This document shows positions 28,860 through 39,748 of a DNA stretch of 64,000 nt, one piece after another. Position numbers and translations under genes: made by a program. Location: contig NZ_CP058670.1 in NCBI RefSeq assembly GCF_013414345.1, positions 1,302,001 through 1,366,000 on the forward strand. Direction: 5' to 3'. The notes below the pieces were generated by a model. It saw only the letters and a program-made list of their open reading frames with translations, was not told the DNA's origin and searched no databases. The first letter of the stretch is position 1, and every line of letters begins with the position of its first letter. Origin of the DNA: Microcella indica (lineage in GTDB: Bacteria; Actinomycetota; Actinomycetes; Actinomycetales; Microbacteriaceae).

Positions 28860-30455
28860 TCAGGAAGCGGCGGCGATGACGGCCGCGATCGCGGCTGCGT
28901 CACTCACGGTCAGGGTCACGACGGGGCGCCCGTGCTCGGCGAGCACGGCGGAGTCGCCCGCAGCCTGCGCCGCGATGAGCTCGCCGAAGGTGAACGGGCG
29001 CTCGGCGATCTCGAGGTCCGTGGTCGATCGACCGACGATCTGCAGGAAGACCCCGTGGGCGGGACCGCCCTTGTGGTACTGCCCCGTCGAGTGGAGGAAG
29101 CGCGGGCCCCACCCGAAGGTGACGGGTCGACCAGAGCGGGCAGCAAGGTGGTGGCGCACTGCTTCGAGCTCGGGGTGAGCCTGCCGGTCCAGGTAGGCGT
29201 GCACGGAGATGTAGCCGTCGGCGGGCGTCGCCTCCCGGAGACGATCGATCGCCTCGGCGACGGTGGATGCTCCGGCGAGCAGCTCCTGCGGCCCCCGCGC
29301 CTCGACGCCGCCCTCCGCGAAGAGGGGCTCCGTCGGCTCGGGTCGGTGGTCCAGCAGCCCGCGCGCGGCGATCTTCGCCGATTCCACGTCCGGCTGGTCG
29401 AAGGGGTTGATGCCGAGCAGGCGACCGGCGACCGCCGTGGCGTACTCCCACGTCATGAGCAGCGCACCCAGGGACCCGGAGATCTCGATCTCGTCGTCCG
29501 CGACCTCGCGTGTGGCGCGCGAGTCCCCGACGAGGCGCAGCACCTGAACGTCGGGGGCGCCCGAGCTGAGCTCGGGTGCGTCCGGTCCGACGACGACCGG
29601 CAGGATGCCCGTGCCTTCCTTGCCCGTGGACTCTGCCACCAGCTGCTCGATCCAGTCGCCGAGGCCGACGACGTGGGTGCCGTCGGCGACGATCACGAGC
29701 TTGTCGCGGCGCGGCGTCGCTCCGGCGATCGCGGCGGCGAGCCGCAGGCCGGGGTTCGAGGGGGAGTCGACCGCGAGGGGCAGCGATGCCGCCTCGGCCT
29801 CATCCAGCAGCTGGTCGAGGTCGACGCCAGCGAGCCCGGAGGGCACGAGCCCGAACGCAGTGAGTGCCGAATAGCGGCCACCCACGGTGGGGTCTGCGAG
29901 GAAGACGCGATAGCCGGCTGCGCGCGAGGCCTCCTCCATGGGGGAGCCCGGGTCGGTCACGACGACGATGCGCTCGGCAGGATCGATACCCGCCGCGCGG
30001 AACGCTGTCTCGAAGGCGCGCTTCTGGCTGTCGGTCTCGACCGTCGAGCCCGACTTGGAGGAGACGACGACCGCGGTGGACTCGATGCTCTCCTCCACGG
30101 CGGAGCGAACCTGACCGGGGTCGGTCGCGTCGAGGACGACGAGGGGCACTCCCGCGGTGCGCGTGATCACCTCGGGGGCGAGCGAGGAGCCTCCCATCCC
30201 GCACAGCACGATGCGAGTCACGCCGACCTCCGCGAAGTGGTCGCGCAGCGCGGCGATCTCGCCCACGAGGGGGCGCGACACGGTCACTGCCTGCGTCCAC
30301 CCGAGTCGCTTGCCGGCCTCGTCCTCGGCCTCCGCGCCCCACAGTGTCGCGTCGCCCGCCGTGATCCGGCTTGCGACGAGCTCGTCGACGAGCGCCGGCA
30401 CGAGTCGGTCGATGGCCTCCTGCGCCGACCCGCGTGCCGCGACGACGACCGTCAT
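28860..30455 (-). CDS. pgi: Glucose-6-phosphate isomerase
   Basis: A 531-residue isomerase of glucose 6-phosphate and fructose 6-phosphate. It has the SIS-domain sugar-phosphate loop [32 protein letters not shown] in the first domain and [12 protein letters not shown] near the C-terminus. The sequence is of the shorter, divergent actinobacterial type rather than the E. coli type. Its ATG overlaps the tal stop by 4 nt (ATGA). Placing pgi between tal and zwf puts the recycling step of the pentose-phosphate cycle into the same operon; Corynebacterium lacks pgi at this position. Confidence 0.95.
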   Translation of the reverse strand: MTVVVAARGSAQEAIDRLVPALVDELVASRITAGDATLWGAEAEDEAGKRLGWTQAVTVSRPLVGEIAALRDHFAEVGVTRIVLCGMGGSSLAPEVITRTAGVPLVVLDATDPGQVRSAVEESIESTAVVVSSKSGSTVETDSQKRAFETAFRAAGIDPAERIVVVTDPGSPMEEASRAAGYRVFLADPTVGGRYSALTAFGLVPSGLAGVDLDQLLDEAEAASLPLAVDSPSNPGLRLAAAIAGATPRRDKLVIVADGTHVVGLGDWIEQLVAESTGKEGTGILPVVVGPDAPELSSGAPDVQVLRLVGDSRATREVADDEIEISGSLGALLMTWEYATAVAGRLLGINPFDQPDVESAKIAARGLLDHRPEPTEPLFAEGGVEARGPQELLAGASTVAEAIDRLREATPADGYISVHAYLDRQAHPELEAVRHHLAARSGRPVTFGWGPRFLHSTGQYHKGGPAHGVFLQIVGRSTTDLEIAERPFTFGELIAAQAAGDSAVLAEHGRPVVTLTVSDAAAIAAVIAAAS

Positions 30456-31561
30456 CGTGCAGCCTCCAGCGCGGCGGTGACGGTGTCGAGCAGCTCGTTC
30501 CAGCTGACGACGAACTTCTCCACGCCTTCCTTCTCGAGGAGGGCCGTCACCTCGTCGTAGGAGATGCCGAGATCGGCGAGGCTGCTGAGCACGGCCCGCG
30601 CATCGTCGTAGTGGCCGGTGACCTGGTCGCCCGCGATGGCGCCGTGGTCGAAGGTGGCCTCGAGCGTCTTCTCGGGCATCGTGTTCACGGTGTTCGCGAC
30701 CGCGAGCTCGGTGACGTACAGGGTGTCGGGCAGGCTCGGGTCCTTGACTCCCGTCGAGGCCCAGAGCGGTCGCTGAGCGTTCGCGCCCGCCGAGAGCAGC
30801 GTCGCGGCACGGTCGCTCGCGAACGAGCTCTCGAACAGCTCGTAGGCGAGACGTGCGTTGGCGACACCGGCCTTGCTCTTGAGCGCGAGGGCCTCGGGCG
30901 TGCCCAGATCGACGAGGCGCTTGTCGATCTCGGTGTCGACGCGCGAGACGAAGAACGACGCCACCGAGTGGATGGTCGACAGATCGATGCCCGCGGCGTG
31001 CGCCTTCTCGAGGCCCGCGAGGTAGGCCTCGATGACCTCGCGGTAGCGCTCGAGGCTGAAGATGAGCGTGACGTTGACACTGATGCCCGCCCCGATGGTC
31101 TCCGTGATCGCTTCGAGGCCTTCGCGCGTCGCGGGGATCTTGATCATGGCGTTGGGGCGGTCGACGGTCGACCAGAGAGCGCGCGCTTCCGCGATCGTGC
31201 CGGCAGCGTCGTGGGCGAGGCCGGGCTCCACCTCGATCGAGACGCGGCCATCGCGCCCGTTCGTCGATGCGTAGACACCGGCGAAGATGTCGCTCGCTGC
31301 GGCCACGTCGCTCGTGGTGATCGCGAAGACGGCATCGGTCACGCTCGCCTCGGCGCGTGCGAGCTCACCCACCTGCTCGTCGTAGGTCGTCCCTGTCGCG
31401 AGAGCGGCAGCGAAGATCGTCGGGTTGGTCGTCACGCCGACGACGTTGCGGCTCTCGATGAGCGCCGCGAGTGCGCCGGACGAGATGCGGTCGCGAGAGA
31501 GGTCGTCGAGCCAGATGCTGACACCGAGCTCGCTCAGCTGTGCGGTGGGGGTGGAGGTCAT
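30452..31561 (-). CDS. tal: Transaldolase
   Basis: A 369-residue transaldolase of the longer bacterial type, which moves a dihydroxyacetone unit between sugar phosphates. Seen: [15 protein letters not shown] near the N-terminus, the Schiff-base Lys in [27 protein letters not shown] and [17 protein letters not shown]. It lies 45 bp after tkt in the pentose-phosphate operon; the ribosome site is weak (AAGTGAG). Confidence 0.97.
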   Translation of the reverse strand: MTSTPTAQLSELGVSIWLDDLSRDRISSGALAALIESRNVVGVTTNPTIFAAALATGTTYDEQVGELARAEASVTDAVFAITTSDVAAASDIFAGVYASTNGRDGRVSIEVEPGLAHDAAGTIAEARALWSTVDRPNAMIKIPATREGLEAITETIGAGISVNVTLIFSLERYREVIEAYLAGLEKAHAAGIDLSTIHSVASFFVSRVDTEIDKRLVDLGTPEALALKSKAGVANARLAYELFESSFASDRAATLLSAGANAQRPLWASTGVKDPSLPDTLYVTELAVANTVNTMPEKTLEATFDHGAIAGDQVTGHYDDARAVLSSLADLGISYDEVTALLEKEGVEKFVVSWNELLDTVTAALEAAR

Positions 31562-31606
31562 GGTGTTCTCACTTCTGTGGATGGCGGGCGATGAGGTCGG
31601 GGAGTG

Positions 31607-33700
31607 TCAGCCAGCGGCGAGGGAGGCGCGCGCCGCATCGACGACGGCGTCCGTCGTGATGCCGAACTCGCGGAAGAGCGTCTGGTAGTCCGCCGAGGCA
31701 CCGAAGTGCTCGATCGAGACGGCGCGGCCGCGGGATCCGAGATAGCGGTGCCAGCTGAGCGCGAGTCCAGCCTCGACCGAGACGCGGGCGGTGACGGCGC
31801 TGGGGAGCACCGACTCGCGGTACTCGTCGCTCTGCTCGTCGAACCACTCGAGGCAGGGAGCGGAGACCACGCGGGCGTTCACGCCCTCCTCGGCGAGACG
31901 CGTGCGCGCCTCGACGGCGAGCTGCACCTCGGAGCCGGTCGCCAGCAGGATGACATCGGGGGTTCCTCCCGGGGCTTCCGCAAGGATGTAGGCGCCGTGC
32001 GCGGCGAACCGCGCCGAGGCGAGCGTGTCGCCCTCCGCCGCGTCCTCTCCGCGCTCGAAGACGGGGATGTTCTGGCGGGTGAGCGCGAGGCCGACCGGTC
32101 GGTCGTGGCGCTCGAGCACCGACTTCCAGACCCAGGCGGTCTCCGTCGCGTCCGCAGGTCGGGCGATGTCGAGGCCCGGGATCGCCCGCAGCGCGGCGAG
32201 CTGCTCGATCGGCTGGTGCGTGGGGCCGTCCTCGCCCAGAGCGACCGAGTCGTGGGTCCACACGTAGGTCACGGGGATGCGCATGAGCGCCGCGAGGCGC
32301 ACTGCGGGGCGCATGTAGTCGCTGAAGATGAGGAACGTGCCGCCGAAGACGCGCGTGCGGCCGTGCAGGGCGATGCCGTTGAGGATCGACCCCATCGCGT
32401 GCTCACGGATGCCGAAGTGCAGGACGCGACCGTAGGGGTGGCCGCTCCACTGCTCGGTCGAGTGCTCCGTGGGCACGAAGGAGCCACCCTGGGCGATGGT
32501 CGTCAGGTTCGACTCGGCGAGGTCGGCGGATCCGCCCCAGAACTCGGGCACGACGCCCGCGATGGCGTTGATGACCTTGCCGGAGGCGGCGCGGGTCGAG
32601 ACGCTCGAGCCCGCCTCGAAGGTGGGCAGGGCATCCTCGAGGCCGCTCGGGAGCTCGCCTGCCTGCATGCGGTCCAGGAGCGCCGTGCCCTCGGGGTTCG
32701 CCGCCGCCCAGGCGTCGAAGCGCTTCTGCCAGGCGGCACGACGCTCGGCACCGCGCTCGACGGCAGCGCGCGTGTGGGCGAGAACGTCGTCGCTCACGTC
32801 GAAGTGCTTCTCGGGGTCGGCACCCATCGCGACCTTCGTCGCGGCGAGCTCGTCGCCGCCGAGGGCCGAGCCGTGAATCTTGCCCGTGTTCTGCTTGGTG
32901 GGCGCGGGCCAGCCGATGATGGTCTTCACGACGATGAGCGAGGGCTTGCTCGACTCGGCCTTGGCGGCCTCGATGGCCGCGTGCAGGGCGTGGACGTCCT
33001 CGACGTACTCGCCCGTCTTCTTCCAGTCGACGGTCTGCACGTGCCAGCCGTAGGCCTCGTAGCGAGCAGCGACGTCCTCCGTGAAGGCGATGTCGGTGTC
33101 ATCCTCGATCGAGATCTGGTTGGCATCGTAGATCGCGATGAGGTTGCCGAGCTGCTGGTGACCGGCGAGCGAACCTGCCTCGCTCGTCACACCCTCCTGG
33201 ACGTCGCCATCGCTCGCGATCACGAAGATGTGGTGGTCGAAGACGCTCTCTCCCGGCGCGGCGTCCGGGTCGAGGAGTCCGCGCTCGAAGCGAGCTGCGT
33301 AGGCGAATCCCACGGAGGAGGCGAGGCCCTGGCCGAGAGGGCCGGTCGTGATCTCGACGCCGTCGGTGTGGCCGAACTCGGGGTGGCCGGGAGTCTTGGA
33401 GCCCCACGTGCGCAGCGACTTGAGGTCGTCGAGCTCGAGGCCGTAGCCGCCGAGGTAGAGCTGCACGTACTGGGTGAGCGAGCTGTGCCCGGCGGAGAGG
33501 ATGAACCGATCGCGGCCGAGCCAGTGCGGGTCGCTCGGGTCGTGCTGCATGACCTTCTGGTGCAGGAGGTAGGCAACCGGCGCGAGGCTCATGGCGGTAC
33601 CGGGATGCCCGTTGCCCACCTTCTCGACGGCATCGGCCGCGAGCAGTCGGGCCGTGTCCACGGCGGCGGAATCCAGTTCGTTCCAGATGAGGTCGGTCAT
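31607..33700 (-). CDS. tkt: Transketolase
   Basis: A 697-residue thiamine-diphosphate enzyme that moves two-carbon units between sugar phosphates. Seen: [16 protein letters not shown], the ThDP motif [20 protein letters not shown], the catalytic Glu region [19 protein letters not shown] and [23 protein letters not shown] 33700 has GAAAGGG about 12 nt upstream. It is the first gene of the minus-strand operon with tal, pgi, zwf, opcA and pgl. Confidence 0.98.
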   Translation of the reverse strand: MTDLIWNELDSAAVDTARLLAADAVEKVGNGHPGTAMSLAPVAYLLHQKVMQHDPSDPHWLGRDRFILSAGHSSLTQYVQLYLGGYGLELDDLKSLRTWGSKTPGHPEFGHTDGVEITTGPLGQGLASSVGFAYAARFERGLLDPDAAPGESVFDHHIFVIASDGDVQEGVTSEAGSLAGHQQLGNLIAIYDANQISIEDDTDIAFTEDVAARYEAYGWHVQTVDWKKTGEYVEDVHALHAAIEAAKAESSKPSLIVVKTIIGWPAPTKQNTGKIHGSALGGDELAATKVAMGADPEKHFDVSDDVLAHTRAAVERGAERRAAWQKRFDAWAAANPEGTALLDRMQAGELPSGLEDALPTFEAGSSVSTRAASGKVINAIAGVVPEFWGGSADLAESNLTTIAQGGSFVPTEHSTEQWSGHPYGRVLHFGIREHAMGSILNGIALHGRTRVFGGTFLIFSDYMRPAVRLAALMRIPVTYVWTHDSVALGEDGPTHQPIEQLAALRAIPGLDIARPADATETAWVWKSVLERHDRPVGLALTRQNIPVFERGEDAAEGDTLASARFAAHGAYILAEAPGGTPDVILLATGSEVQLAVEARTRLAEEGVNARVVSAPCLEWFDEQSDEYRESVLPSAVTARVSVEAGLALSWHRYLGSRGRAVSIEHFGASADYQTLFREFGITTDAVVDAARASLAAG

Positions 33701-33863
33701 GGCAGCGGTGGTGCCCTTTCTCGAATCGACCGCGGGACCTTCTTGGGTGGCGCCCCGCGAGGTAGCCCCTTGCCCGGATCGGCCTCGATCCTGTCCGCAC
33801 TCCACCCGAGCGCGATGCGCTCCGTTCGAGAGACGGAATACGTGCGGTTGACAAGCACAGCCC

Positions 33864-33869
33864 AGTATA
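33864..33869 (-). promoter_or_regulatory. -10 element of the tkt operon
   Basis: On the minus strand the bases read TATACT, close to the consensus. A transcription start near 33857 would leave a leader of about 155 nt before tkt. Confidence 0.6.
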
Positions 33870-33926
33870 GGGAGGCCGCTCGCACCGGGCAGCATGCGCC
33901 CCGGCGGCCGCTCAGGGCGGCTCCCG

Positions 33927-33932
33927 TAGACT
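33927..33932 (+). promoter_or_regulatory. -10 element of ctaB
   Basis: TAGACT, with a start expected near 33939 and a short leader ending in GAGGAG before ATG 33963. Confidence 0.6.
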
Positions 33933-33962
33933 GTGCGTGCTCGACACGGCCGAAGAGGAGAC

Positions 33963-34883
33963 ATGGATACCGCGCTCGATCAGCCTCTGACCTCCCGTCG
34001 CCGCGGATTCCGCCGTCTCCTCACCGCCTACGTCGCTCTGACGAAGCCGCGCGTGATCGAGCTCCTGCTGATCACGACCGTGCCGGTCATGTTCCTGGCC
34101 GAGGGCGGCGTGCCCGATCTGGGGCTCGTGGTGGCGACTCTCGTCGGCGGATCTCTCGCCGCAGGCTCGGCGAACGCGTTCAACATGTACCTCGACCGCG
34201 ACATCGACCGCATCATGAACCGCACGCGCAAGCGGCCTCTCGTGACGGGCGAGCTCAGTGATCGCGAAGCGCTCGGCTTCGCGTGGATCATCGGCGTCGT
34301 CTCGATCGCGTGGCTGCTCCTGACGACCAACGCGCTCGCGGCAGGGCTCGCGCTCGCCGCGATCCTCTTCTACGTGTTCGTGTACACCCTCGTACTCAAG
34401 CGACGCACCGAGCAGAACATCGTGTGGGGCGGGATCGCGGGATGCTTCCCGGTCCTCATCGGCTGGAGCGCCGTGACGGGCTCACTCGACTGGGCGCCGC
34501 TCATCCTCTTCCTCGTCATCTTCCTGTGGACGCCCCCGCACTACTGGCCGCTCTCGATGAAGTACCGCGCCGACTACGCCTCCGTGGGCGTGCCGATGCT
34601 GTCGGTGGTGCGCGAGCAGGCCGTGGTGAGCATCCAGGTCGTCCTCTACGCCTGGGCCACCGTCGTCATGTCTCTCATGCTCATCCCGGTCGCGGGCATG
34701 GGCGCCCTCTACAGCGCGATGGCGGTCGTGGCCGGCGGCTGGTTCGTGGTCGAGAGCCACCGCCTGTACTCGCGGGCGTCAACCGGGCGGGAAGCCGCGC
34801 CGATGCGGGTGTTCCACGTGAGCAACACCTATCTGACGCTGCTCTTCGTCGGCGTCGCGATCGACCCGCTGCTGCCCTTCTGA
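33963..34883 (+). CDS. ctaB: Protoheme IX farnesyltransferase (heme O synthase)
   Basis: A 306-residue UbiA-family membrane prenyltransferase that converts heme B to heme O for cytochrome oxidase. The prenyl-diphosphate site is [18 protein letters not shown], with its Asp-rich motif, and a second polar motif is [16 protein letters not shown]. About nine hydrophobic segments alternate with short loops. ATG 33963 has GAGGAG 5-6 nt upstream. It is divergent from tkt, and its 3' end overlaps the convergent ctaA gene by 55 bp. Confidence 0.96.
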   Translation: MDTALDQPLTSRRRGFRRLLTAYVALTKPRVIELLLITTVPVMFLAEGGVPDLGLVVATLVGGSLAAGSANAFNMYLDRDIDRIMNRTRKRPLVTGELSDREALGFAWIIGVVSIAWLLLTTNALAAGLALAAILFYVFVYTLVLKRRTEQNIVWGGIAGCFPVLIGWSAVTGSLDWAPLILFLVIFLWTPPHYWPLSMKYRADYASVGVPMLSVVREQAVVSIQVVLYAWATVVMSLMLIPVAGMGALYSAMAVVAGGWFVVESHRLYSRASTGREAAPMRVFHVSNTYLTLLFVGVAIDPLLPF

Positions 34884-35803
34884 TCCGGCGCGCCCGCCTG
34901 CGACGCTGACCCCTCGCTCACCCGCAAGGTGAGGAGCACGTGCGTGAGTGCCGCGACGAGCACGCACGCGAGCACCATGTGCGCGCCCACGAGGAGTTCG
35001 GGCAGCCCGAGACGCGCTTGCGCGAGCCCGACGGCCATCTGCACCGCCTCGACAGCGAGGAGTCCGAGGACAGCGCGGCGCAGGGGAGCGTGACCGACGC
35101 GCACCGCGGCGACGAGCAGCAGAACGCTGAGCGCCGCGGTGATGTAGGCGGGCCAGGAGTGCACGTGCTGCCACACCGCGGGATCGAGGCCGTTGCGCGG
35201 CGTGTCGGCGTCGCCGGCGTGCGGACCCGAGCCCGTGACGACGATGCCGACGAGAACAGTCACCCAGACGCCGACGGCGGTCGCGTGTGCCAGGAGGCGC
35301 ACGGGAGCCGGGACGGCGAAGCGAGAAGTGACGCGACCGCGATAGACGCGGTGCACCAGCACGGCGGCGAGGGCCACGAGCACGCTCGACACGACGAAGT
35401 GCAGGCCGACGATCCAGGAGTTCAAGCCCGTGAGCACCGTGATGCCGCCGATGATCGCCTGCGCGATGATGCCGAGACCCAGGGCAAGCGTGAGCCGCAG
35501 CAGCTCGGGGCGCTCGCGTCGCATCCGCACGACGAAGAGGAACGCCAGCAGGGCGATGACGATGAGGACGAAGGTCAGCAGTCGGTTGCCGAACTCGACG
35601 ATGCCGTGGATGCCCATCTCGGGCGTCGCCACGAACGAGTCGGCCGTGCACCGGGGCCACGTGGGGCAGCCGAGGCCCGACCCGGTGAGGCGCACCGCGC
35701 CCCCCGTGCCGACGATGAGGATCTGCGAGACGAGCGACGCCCAGGCGACCACGCGCACTCGGCGGTCGATCGTGGTCGGGAACCATTGCCACAGCCGATT
35801 CAC
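34829..35803 (-). CDS. ctaA: Heme A synthase
   Basis: A membrane protein of about 324 residues that oxidises heme O to heme A. Seen: [19 protein letters not shown] with its Cys pair in the first loop, heme-ligand His residues in [13 protein letters not shown] and [11 protein letters not shown], and a second set in [12 protein letters not shown] and [11 protein letters not shown]. Eight hydrophobic segments are present. The start is placed at GTG 35803 because a perfect AGGAGG lies 9 nt upstream; the longer frame from ATG 35821 would place that ribosome site inside the coding sequence. The C-terminal tail runs into the convergent ctaB gene. Confidence 0.94.
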   Translation of the reverse strand: MNRLWQWFPTTIDRRVRVVAWASLVSQILIVGTGGAVRLTGSGLGCPTWPRCTADSFVATPEMGIHGIVEFGNRLLTFVLIVIALLAFLFVVRMRRERPELLRLTLALGLGIIAQAIIGGITVLTGLNSWIVGLHFVVSSVLVALAAVLVHRVYRGRVTSRFAVPAPVRLLAHATAVGVWVTVLVGIVVTGSGPHAGDADTPRNGLDPAVWQHVHSWPAYITAALSVLLLVAAVRVGHAPLRRAVLGLLAVEAVQMAVGLAQARLGLPELLVGAHMVLACVLVAALTHVLLTLRVSEGSASQAGAPDQKGSSGSIATPTKSSVR

Positions 35804-35868
35804 GGTCTGCTTCCTCCTCATTCCAGTGCGGGCCTGTAGGATCGCGGGAGCTCATCAATCAGTGACGA

Positions 35869-36010
35869 TCGCGAGATTCGCGAGAACTGCAGCGCCCAGC
35901 CTCGAGTACGAGGTCAGTGTATGCGCGTTCATTGAGCAACAACCCGACGCCTGCGACGGAGAGCGCACACCGCACGATCAGGCGCAGGAATGCCCGAGGG
36001 CGATCTCGGG
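35869..36010 (+). promoter_or_regulatory. Three hairpins in the sufB leader
   Basis: Perfect short stems at 35869-35883 (TCGCGA-GAT-TCGCGA), 35900-35913 (CCTCG-AGTA-CGAGG) and 35993-36010 (CCCGAG-GGCGAT-CTCGGG) lie between a TAGGAT at 35837 and the AAAGGAGAGG ribosome site of sufB. They could be structural RNA elements or palindromic binding sites for a regulator. No sufR gene is adjacent. Confidence 0.4.
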
Positions 36011-36037
36011 TTGGGTTCGGCAAAGGAGAGGAATCGC

Positions 36038-37456
36038 ATGTCAGACGTGCTCATCGACCGACCCGAACTGGAGGGGCTCGGCCAGTACGAATTCGGCTGG
36101 GCCGACTCCGATACCGCGGGAGCGACCGCGCGCCGCGGCATCAACGCCGACGTCGTCACCGACATCTCGCGTCTCAAGAACGAGCCGGAGTGGATGCTCA
36201 AGAAGCGCCTGCGCGGCTACGAGATGTTCGGCAGGAAGCCGATGCCGCTGTGGGGCGCCGACCTCTCCGGCATCGACTTCGACAACATCAAGTACTTCGT
36301 GCGCTCGACCGAGAAGCAGGCGACGAGCTGGGAAGACCTGCCGGACGACATCAAGGAGACGTACGAGAAGCTCGGCATCCCGGAGGCGGAGCGTCAGCGC
36401 CTCGTCGCGGGTGTCGCCGCTCAGTACGAGTCGGAGGTCGTCTACCACCAGATCCGCGAGGACCTCGAGCAGCAGGGTGTCATCTTCATGGACACCGACA
36501 CGGCGCTGCGGGAGCACCCCGAGTTCTTCGAGGAGCACTTCGGCACGGTCATCCCCGAGGGTGACAACAAGTTCGCCGCTCTCAACACGGCCGTCTGGTC
36601 GGGCGGATCGTTCGTCTACGTGCCGCCTGGCGTGCACGTCGACATCCCGCTGCAGGCCTACTTCCGCATCAACACGGAGAACATGGGTCAGTTCGAGCGC
36701 ACGCTCATCATCGCCGACGAGGGCTCGTACGTGCACTACATCGAGGGCTGCACGGCGCCGATCTACAAGAGCGACTCGCTGCACTCCGCGGTCGTCGAGA
36801 TCATCGTCAAGAAGAACGCCCGCGTGCGCTACACGACCATCCAGAACTGGTCGAACAACGTGTACAACCTCGTCACGAAGCGGGCTGTCGCCCACGAGGG
36901 TGCGACGATGGAGTGGATCGACGGCAACATCGGCTCCAAGGTGACGATGAAGTACCCCTCGATCTTCCTCATGGGAGAGCACGCGAAGGGCGAGACGCTC
37001 TCCGTCGCCTTCGCCGGCCCCGGCCAGCACCAGGATGCGGGCGCGAAGATGATCCACATGGCGCCGCACACGACGTCGTCGATCGTCTCGAAGTCGATCG
37101 CCCGTGGTGGCGGTCGCGCGGGCTACCGCGGCGAGGTGCGCGTCGATGCCACGGCTCACCACTCGGCCAACACCGTGCGCTGCGACGCCCTGCTCGTCGA
37201 CACGATCTCGCGATCCGACACCTACCCGGCGATCGACATCCGCGTCGACGACGTGCAGCTCGGCCACGAGGCCACCGTCTCGCGCGTGAGCGAGGAGCAG
37301 CTGTTCTACCTCATGTCGCGCGGACTCGAGGAGGATGAGGCCATGGCCATGATCGTGCGCGGGTTCATCGAGCCCATCGCCCGCGAGCTGCCCATGGAGT
37401 ACGCACTCGAACTCAACAAGCTCATCGAGATGAGCATGGAAGGATCCGTAGGCTAG
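36038..37456 (+). CDS. sufB: Fe-S cluster assembly scaffold SufB
   Basis: A 472-residue core scaffold of the SufBCD complex on which Fe-S clusters are built in the cytoplasm. Seen: [20 protein letters not shown], the conserved central part [36 protein letters not shown] with its Cys, and the C-terminal [24 protein letters not shown]...[16 protein letters not shown]. There is no intein, unlike in some mycobacterial sufB genes. ATG 36038 has AAAGGAGAGG upstream; a longer frame from 35990 lacks such support. First gene of the suf operon. Confidence 0.97.
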   Translation: MSDVLIDRPELEGLGQYEFGWADSDTAGATARRGINADVVTDISRLKNEPEWMLKKRLRGYEMFGRKPMPLWGADLSGIDFDNIKYFVRSTEKQATSWEDLPDDIKETYEKLGIPEAERQRLVAGVAAQYESEVVYHQIREDLEQQGVIFMDTDTALREHPEFFEEHFGTVIPEGDNKFAALNTAVWSGGSFVYVPPGVHVDIPLQAYFRINTENMGQFERTLIIADEGSYVHYIEGCTAPIYKSDSLHSAVVEIIVKKNARVRYTTIQNWSNNVYNLVTKRAVAHEGATMEWIDGNIGSKVTMKYPSIFLMGEHAKGETLSVAFAGPGQHQDAGAKMIHMAPHTTSSIVSKSIARGGGRAGYRGEVRVDATAHHSANTVRCDALLVDTISRSDTYPAIDIRVDDVQLGHEATVSRVSEEQLFYLMSRGLEEDEAMAMIVRGFIEPIARELPMEYALELNKLIEMSMEGSVG

Positions 37457-38641
37457 ATGAGTTCCGCCATCGACACCGATCGCGTCGTGCCCGGTGCCAC
37501 TGAGCACGCGCACGGCCCCGGTTCACCCGTTCCCGTCCAGACACGCTCTGAGCGCTTCGCGTCGGCGCTGCACGACGACTTCCCCGAGGTCACGGGGCGC
37601 GAGCTCGAGTGGCGATTGACGCCCGTCGACTCTGCTCGCGACCTCATCGACGATGCCCTCGACGGCAGCCCGCTTCCCGTCGAGGTCACGGACGCCCCGG
37701 GCGTCACGAGCGAGTGGATCGCGCGCGATGACCCGCGTGTCGGGTCCGCGGGGCTCGCGGAAGAGCGTGCCGCCGCCAACGCGTGGGGCTCCTTCGAGAA
37801 GGCGCACGCGGTCACGCTCACCTCAGAGACCCCTGTCGAGGTGACCATTCGGCGCGCGAGCCCGGACGCCGCACCTCGAGCGGCCCACACTGTGATCACG
37901 GCGCGCCCCAACGCGCGCGGGCTCGTCATCATCGACAACTCGGGCCCCGCCCGGCTGTCGGAGAACGTCGAGATCGTCGTGGAGCAGGGCGCGCAGCTCA
38001 CGGTCGTGAGCCTGCAGGAGTGGGACGACGAGGCCGTGCACCTCTCCAGCCAGTTCGCGCGTGTCGACCGCGACGCGAGCCTCAAGCACGTCGTCGTCTC
38101 CCTCGGCGGTGCGCTCGTGCGGGTGAACCCGTCGGCACGACTCGCGGGGGAGGGCGCTCACGGCGAGCTGCTCGGGCTCTACTTCGCCGACGCAGGGCAG
38201 CACCTCGAGCAGCGCGTCTTCGTGCACCACGTCGCGCCGCACACCGTGAGCCGCGTCAACTACAAGGGCGCTCTCAACGGCGCCAAGGCGCGCACCGTCT
38301 GGGTCGGTGACGTGCTGATCGGTCGCGATGCGACCGGCACCGACTCCTACGAGCAGAACCGCAACCTCGTCCTGAGCGATGGCACGCGCGCCGACTCGAT
38401 CCCGAACCTCGAGATCGAGACCGGCGATATCGCCGGAGCTGGCCACGCGAGCGCCACCGGCCGATTCGACGACGAGCAGCTCTTCTATCTGCGCTCCCGC
38501 GGTGTGCCGGAACCCGAGGCGCGCCGTCTCGTCGTGCACGGCTTCCTCGTCGAGGTCGTGCAGAAGATCGGCAACGCCGCCCTCCAGGAGCGCCTGCTCG
38601 CGGCCATCGAGGCAGAGCTCGCCCAGATCGAGGTGATCTAG
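37457..38641 (+). CDS. sufD: Fe-S cluster assembly protein SufD
   Basis: A 394-residue paralogue of SufB that pairs with it in the SufBC2D complex. The central beta-helix region is visible (RGLVIIDNSGPARLSENVEIVVEQGAQLTVVSLQEW), and the C-terminal helix domain is GTDSYEQNRNLVLSDGTRADSIPNLEIE...GVPEPEARRLVVHGFLVEVV, with the family's conserved acidic/His residues. The ATG directly abuts the sufB stop, so translation should be coupled. Confidence 0.97.
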   Translation: MSSAIDTDRVVPGATEHAHGPGSPVPVQTRSERFASALHDDFPEVTGRELEWRLTPVDSARDLIDDALDGSPLPVEVTDAPGVTSEWIARDDPRVGSAGLAEERAAANAWGSFEKAHAVTLTSETPVEVTIRRASPDAAPRAAHTVITARPNARGLVIIDNSGPARLSENVEIVVEQGAQLTVVSLQEWDDEAVHLSSQFARVDRDASLKHVVVSLGGALVRVNPSARLAGEGAHGELLGLYFADAGQHLEQRVFVHHVAPHTVSRVNYKGALNGAKARTVWVGDVLIGRDATGTDSYEQNRNLVLSDGTRADSIPNLEIETGDIAGAGHASATGRFDDEQLFYLRSRGVPEPEARRLVVHGFLVEVVQKIGNAALQERLLAAIEAELAQIEVI

Positions 38642-38643
38642 TC

Positions 38644-38964
38644 GTGGCCGCTACTCGTGTCTGCTCCGATGCCGAGCTCGCGCCCGCGACAGCGATGCGC
38701 GTCGTGATCGAGGGCACTCCCATCGCGGTGGTCAAGGACTCCTCGGGCGCCGTCCACGCGCTGGGCGACACCTGCACGCACGGCGAGATCTCGCTCTCCG
38801 AGGGCTTCGTCGAGGACGAGGCCATCGAGTGCTGGGCCCACGGGTCGAAGTTCGATCTCGCGAGCGGCGCTCCCCGCAACTTCCCGGCCTACGAGCCGGT
38901 GCCCGTCTACGCCGTCACGATCACCGACGGCGACATCTTCGTCGACCCGACACCCAAGCCGTAA
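38644..38964 (+). CDS. Rieske-type [2Fe-2S] ferredoxin
   Basis: A 106-residue soluble Rieske protein. The two cluster-binding motifs are CTHGEISLSEG (Cys-x-His, about 44-46) and CWAHGSKFDLASG (Cys-x2-His, about 63-66), the pattern of non-heme dioxygenase-type ferredoxins and NirD-like proteins. It starts at a GTG 2 bp after the sufD stop and lies 14 bp before sufC, so it belongs to the operon. The likely role is electron delivery during cluster assembly or being a first client of it; this is inference from position. Confidence 0.94.
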   Translation: MAATRVCSDAELAPATAMRVVIEGTPIAVVKDSSGAVHALGDTCTHGEISLSEGFVEDEAIECWAHGSKFDLASGAPRNFPAYEPVPVYAVTITDGDIFVDPTPKP

Positions 38965-38978
38965 AGGACTGTCAGACC

Positions 38979-39743
38979 ATGACTTCTCTCATCATCCGCG
39001 ACCTCCACGTGAGCATCGAGACCGACCAGGGCACGACGCCGATCCTCCGCGGCGTCGACCTCACGATCAACTCGGGCGAGATCCACGCCATCATGGGCCC
39101 CAACGGCTCCGGCAAGTCGACTCTCGCCTACACGATCGCTGGCCACCCGCGCTACACCGTCGACTCGGGGTCGATCACCCTCGACGGCGAGGATGTGCTC
39201 GCGATGAGCGTCGACGAGCGCGCCAAGGCCGGGCTCTTCCTCGCCATGCAGTACCCGGTTGAGATTCCCGGCGTCACCGTCTCAAACTTCCTCCGCACCG
39301 CGAAGACCGCTCTTGACGGCCAGGCCCCGCCGCTGCGGTCGTGGGTCAAGGACCTCAAGACGTCGATGGAAGCTCTGCGCATGGACGCGGGCTTCACGGA
39401 GCGCAACGTCAACGAGGGCTTCTCGGGCGGCGAGAAGAAGCGCCACGAGATCGTGCAGCTCGAGCTGCTGAAGCCCAAGATCGCGGTGCTCGACGAGACC
39501 GACAGCGGGCTCGACGTCGACGCGCTCAAGATCGTCTCCGAGGGCGTCAACCGCGTCAAGGACAACACCGATCTCGGGGTGCTCCTCATCACGCACTACA
39601 CGCGCATCCTGCGCTACATCACGCCCGACTTCGTGCACGTCTTCGTCGAGGGCCGCATCGCCGAGCAGGGTGGCGCCGAACTGGCAGAGCGCTTGGAGAA
39701 CGAGGGCTACGATCGCTACACCGCGGGCGCCCCCGTACACTGA
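38979..39743 (+). CDS. sufC: Fe-S cluster assembly ATPase SufC
   Basis: A 254-residue ABC-type ATPase that drives conformational change in SufBC2D. Seen: Walker A MGPNGSGKSTLAY (about 37-49), Q-loop in FLAMQYPVEIPGV, the SufC-specific signature NEGFSGGEKKRHEIVQ, Walker B KIAVLDETDSGLDVDAL and switch His in LLITHYTRIL. It has no membrane partner. ATG 38979 is preceded by AAAGGA. Its TGA stop overlaps the -10 element of the next gene by one base. Confidence 0.98.
   Translation: MTSLIIRDLHVSIETDQGTTPILRGVDLTINSGEIHAIMGPNGSGKSTLAYTIAGHPRYTVDSGSITLDGEDVLAMSVDERAKAGLFLAMQYPVEIPGVTVSNFLRTAKTALDGQAPPLRSWVKDLKTSMEALRMDAGFTERNVNEGFSGGEKKRHEIVQLELLKPKIAVLDETDSGLDVDALKIVSEGVNRVKDNTDLGVLLITHYTRILRYITPDFVHVFVEGRIAEQGGAELAERLENEGYDRYTAGAPVH
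39736..39741 (+). promoter_or_regulatory. Leaderless -10 element of sufT
   Basis: TACACT ends 7 nt before ATG 39749, so sufT can be transcribed apart from the rest of the suf operon. Confidence 0.6.
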
Positions 39744-39748
39744 TCGCC

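Noticed and set aside
33848-33853. Consensus TTGACA on the plus strand upstream of ctaB
   Set aside because: No -10 hexamer lies 16-18 bp downstream; the nearest TATAGG is only 12 bp away, and ctaB has a better-placed TAGACT.
31604-34261. Long plus-strand open frame of 885 codons across tkt
   Set aside because: Antisense shadow of transketolase; no domain, no ribosome site, repetitive Arg/Gly/Asp composition.
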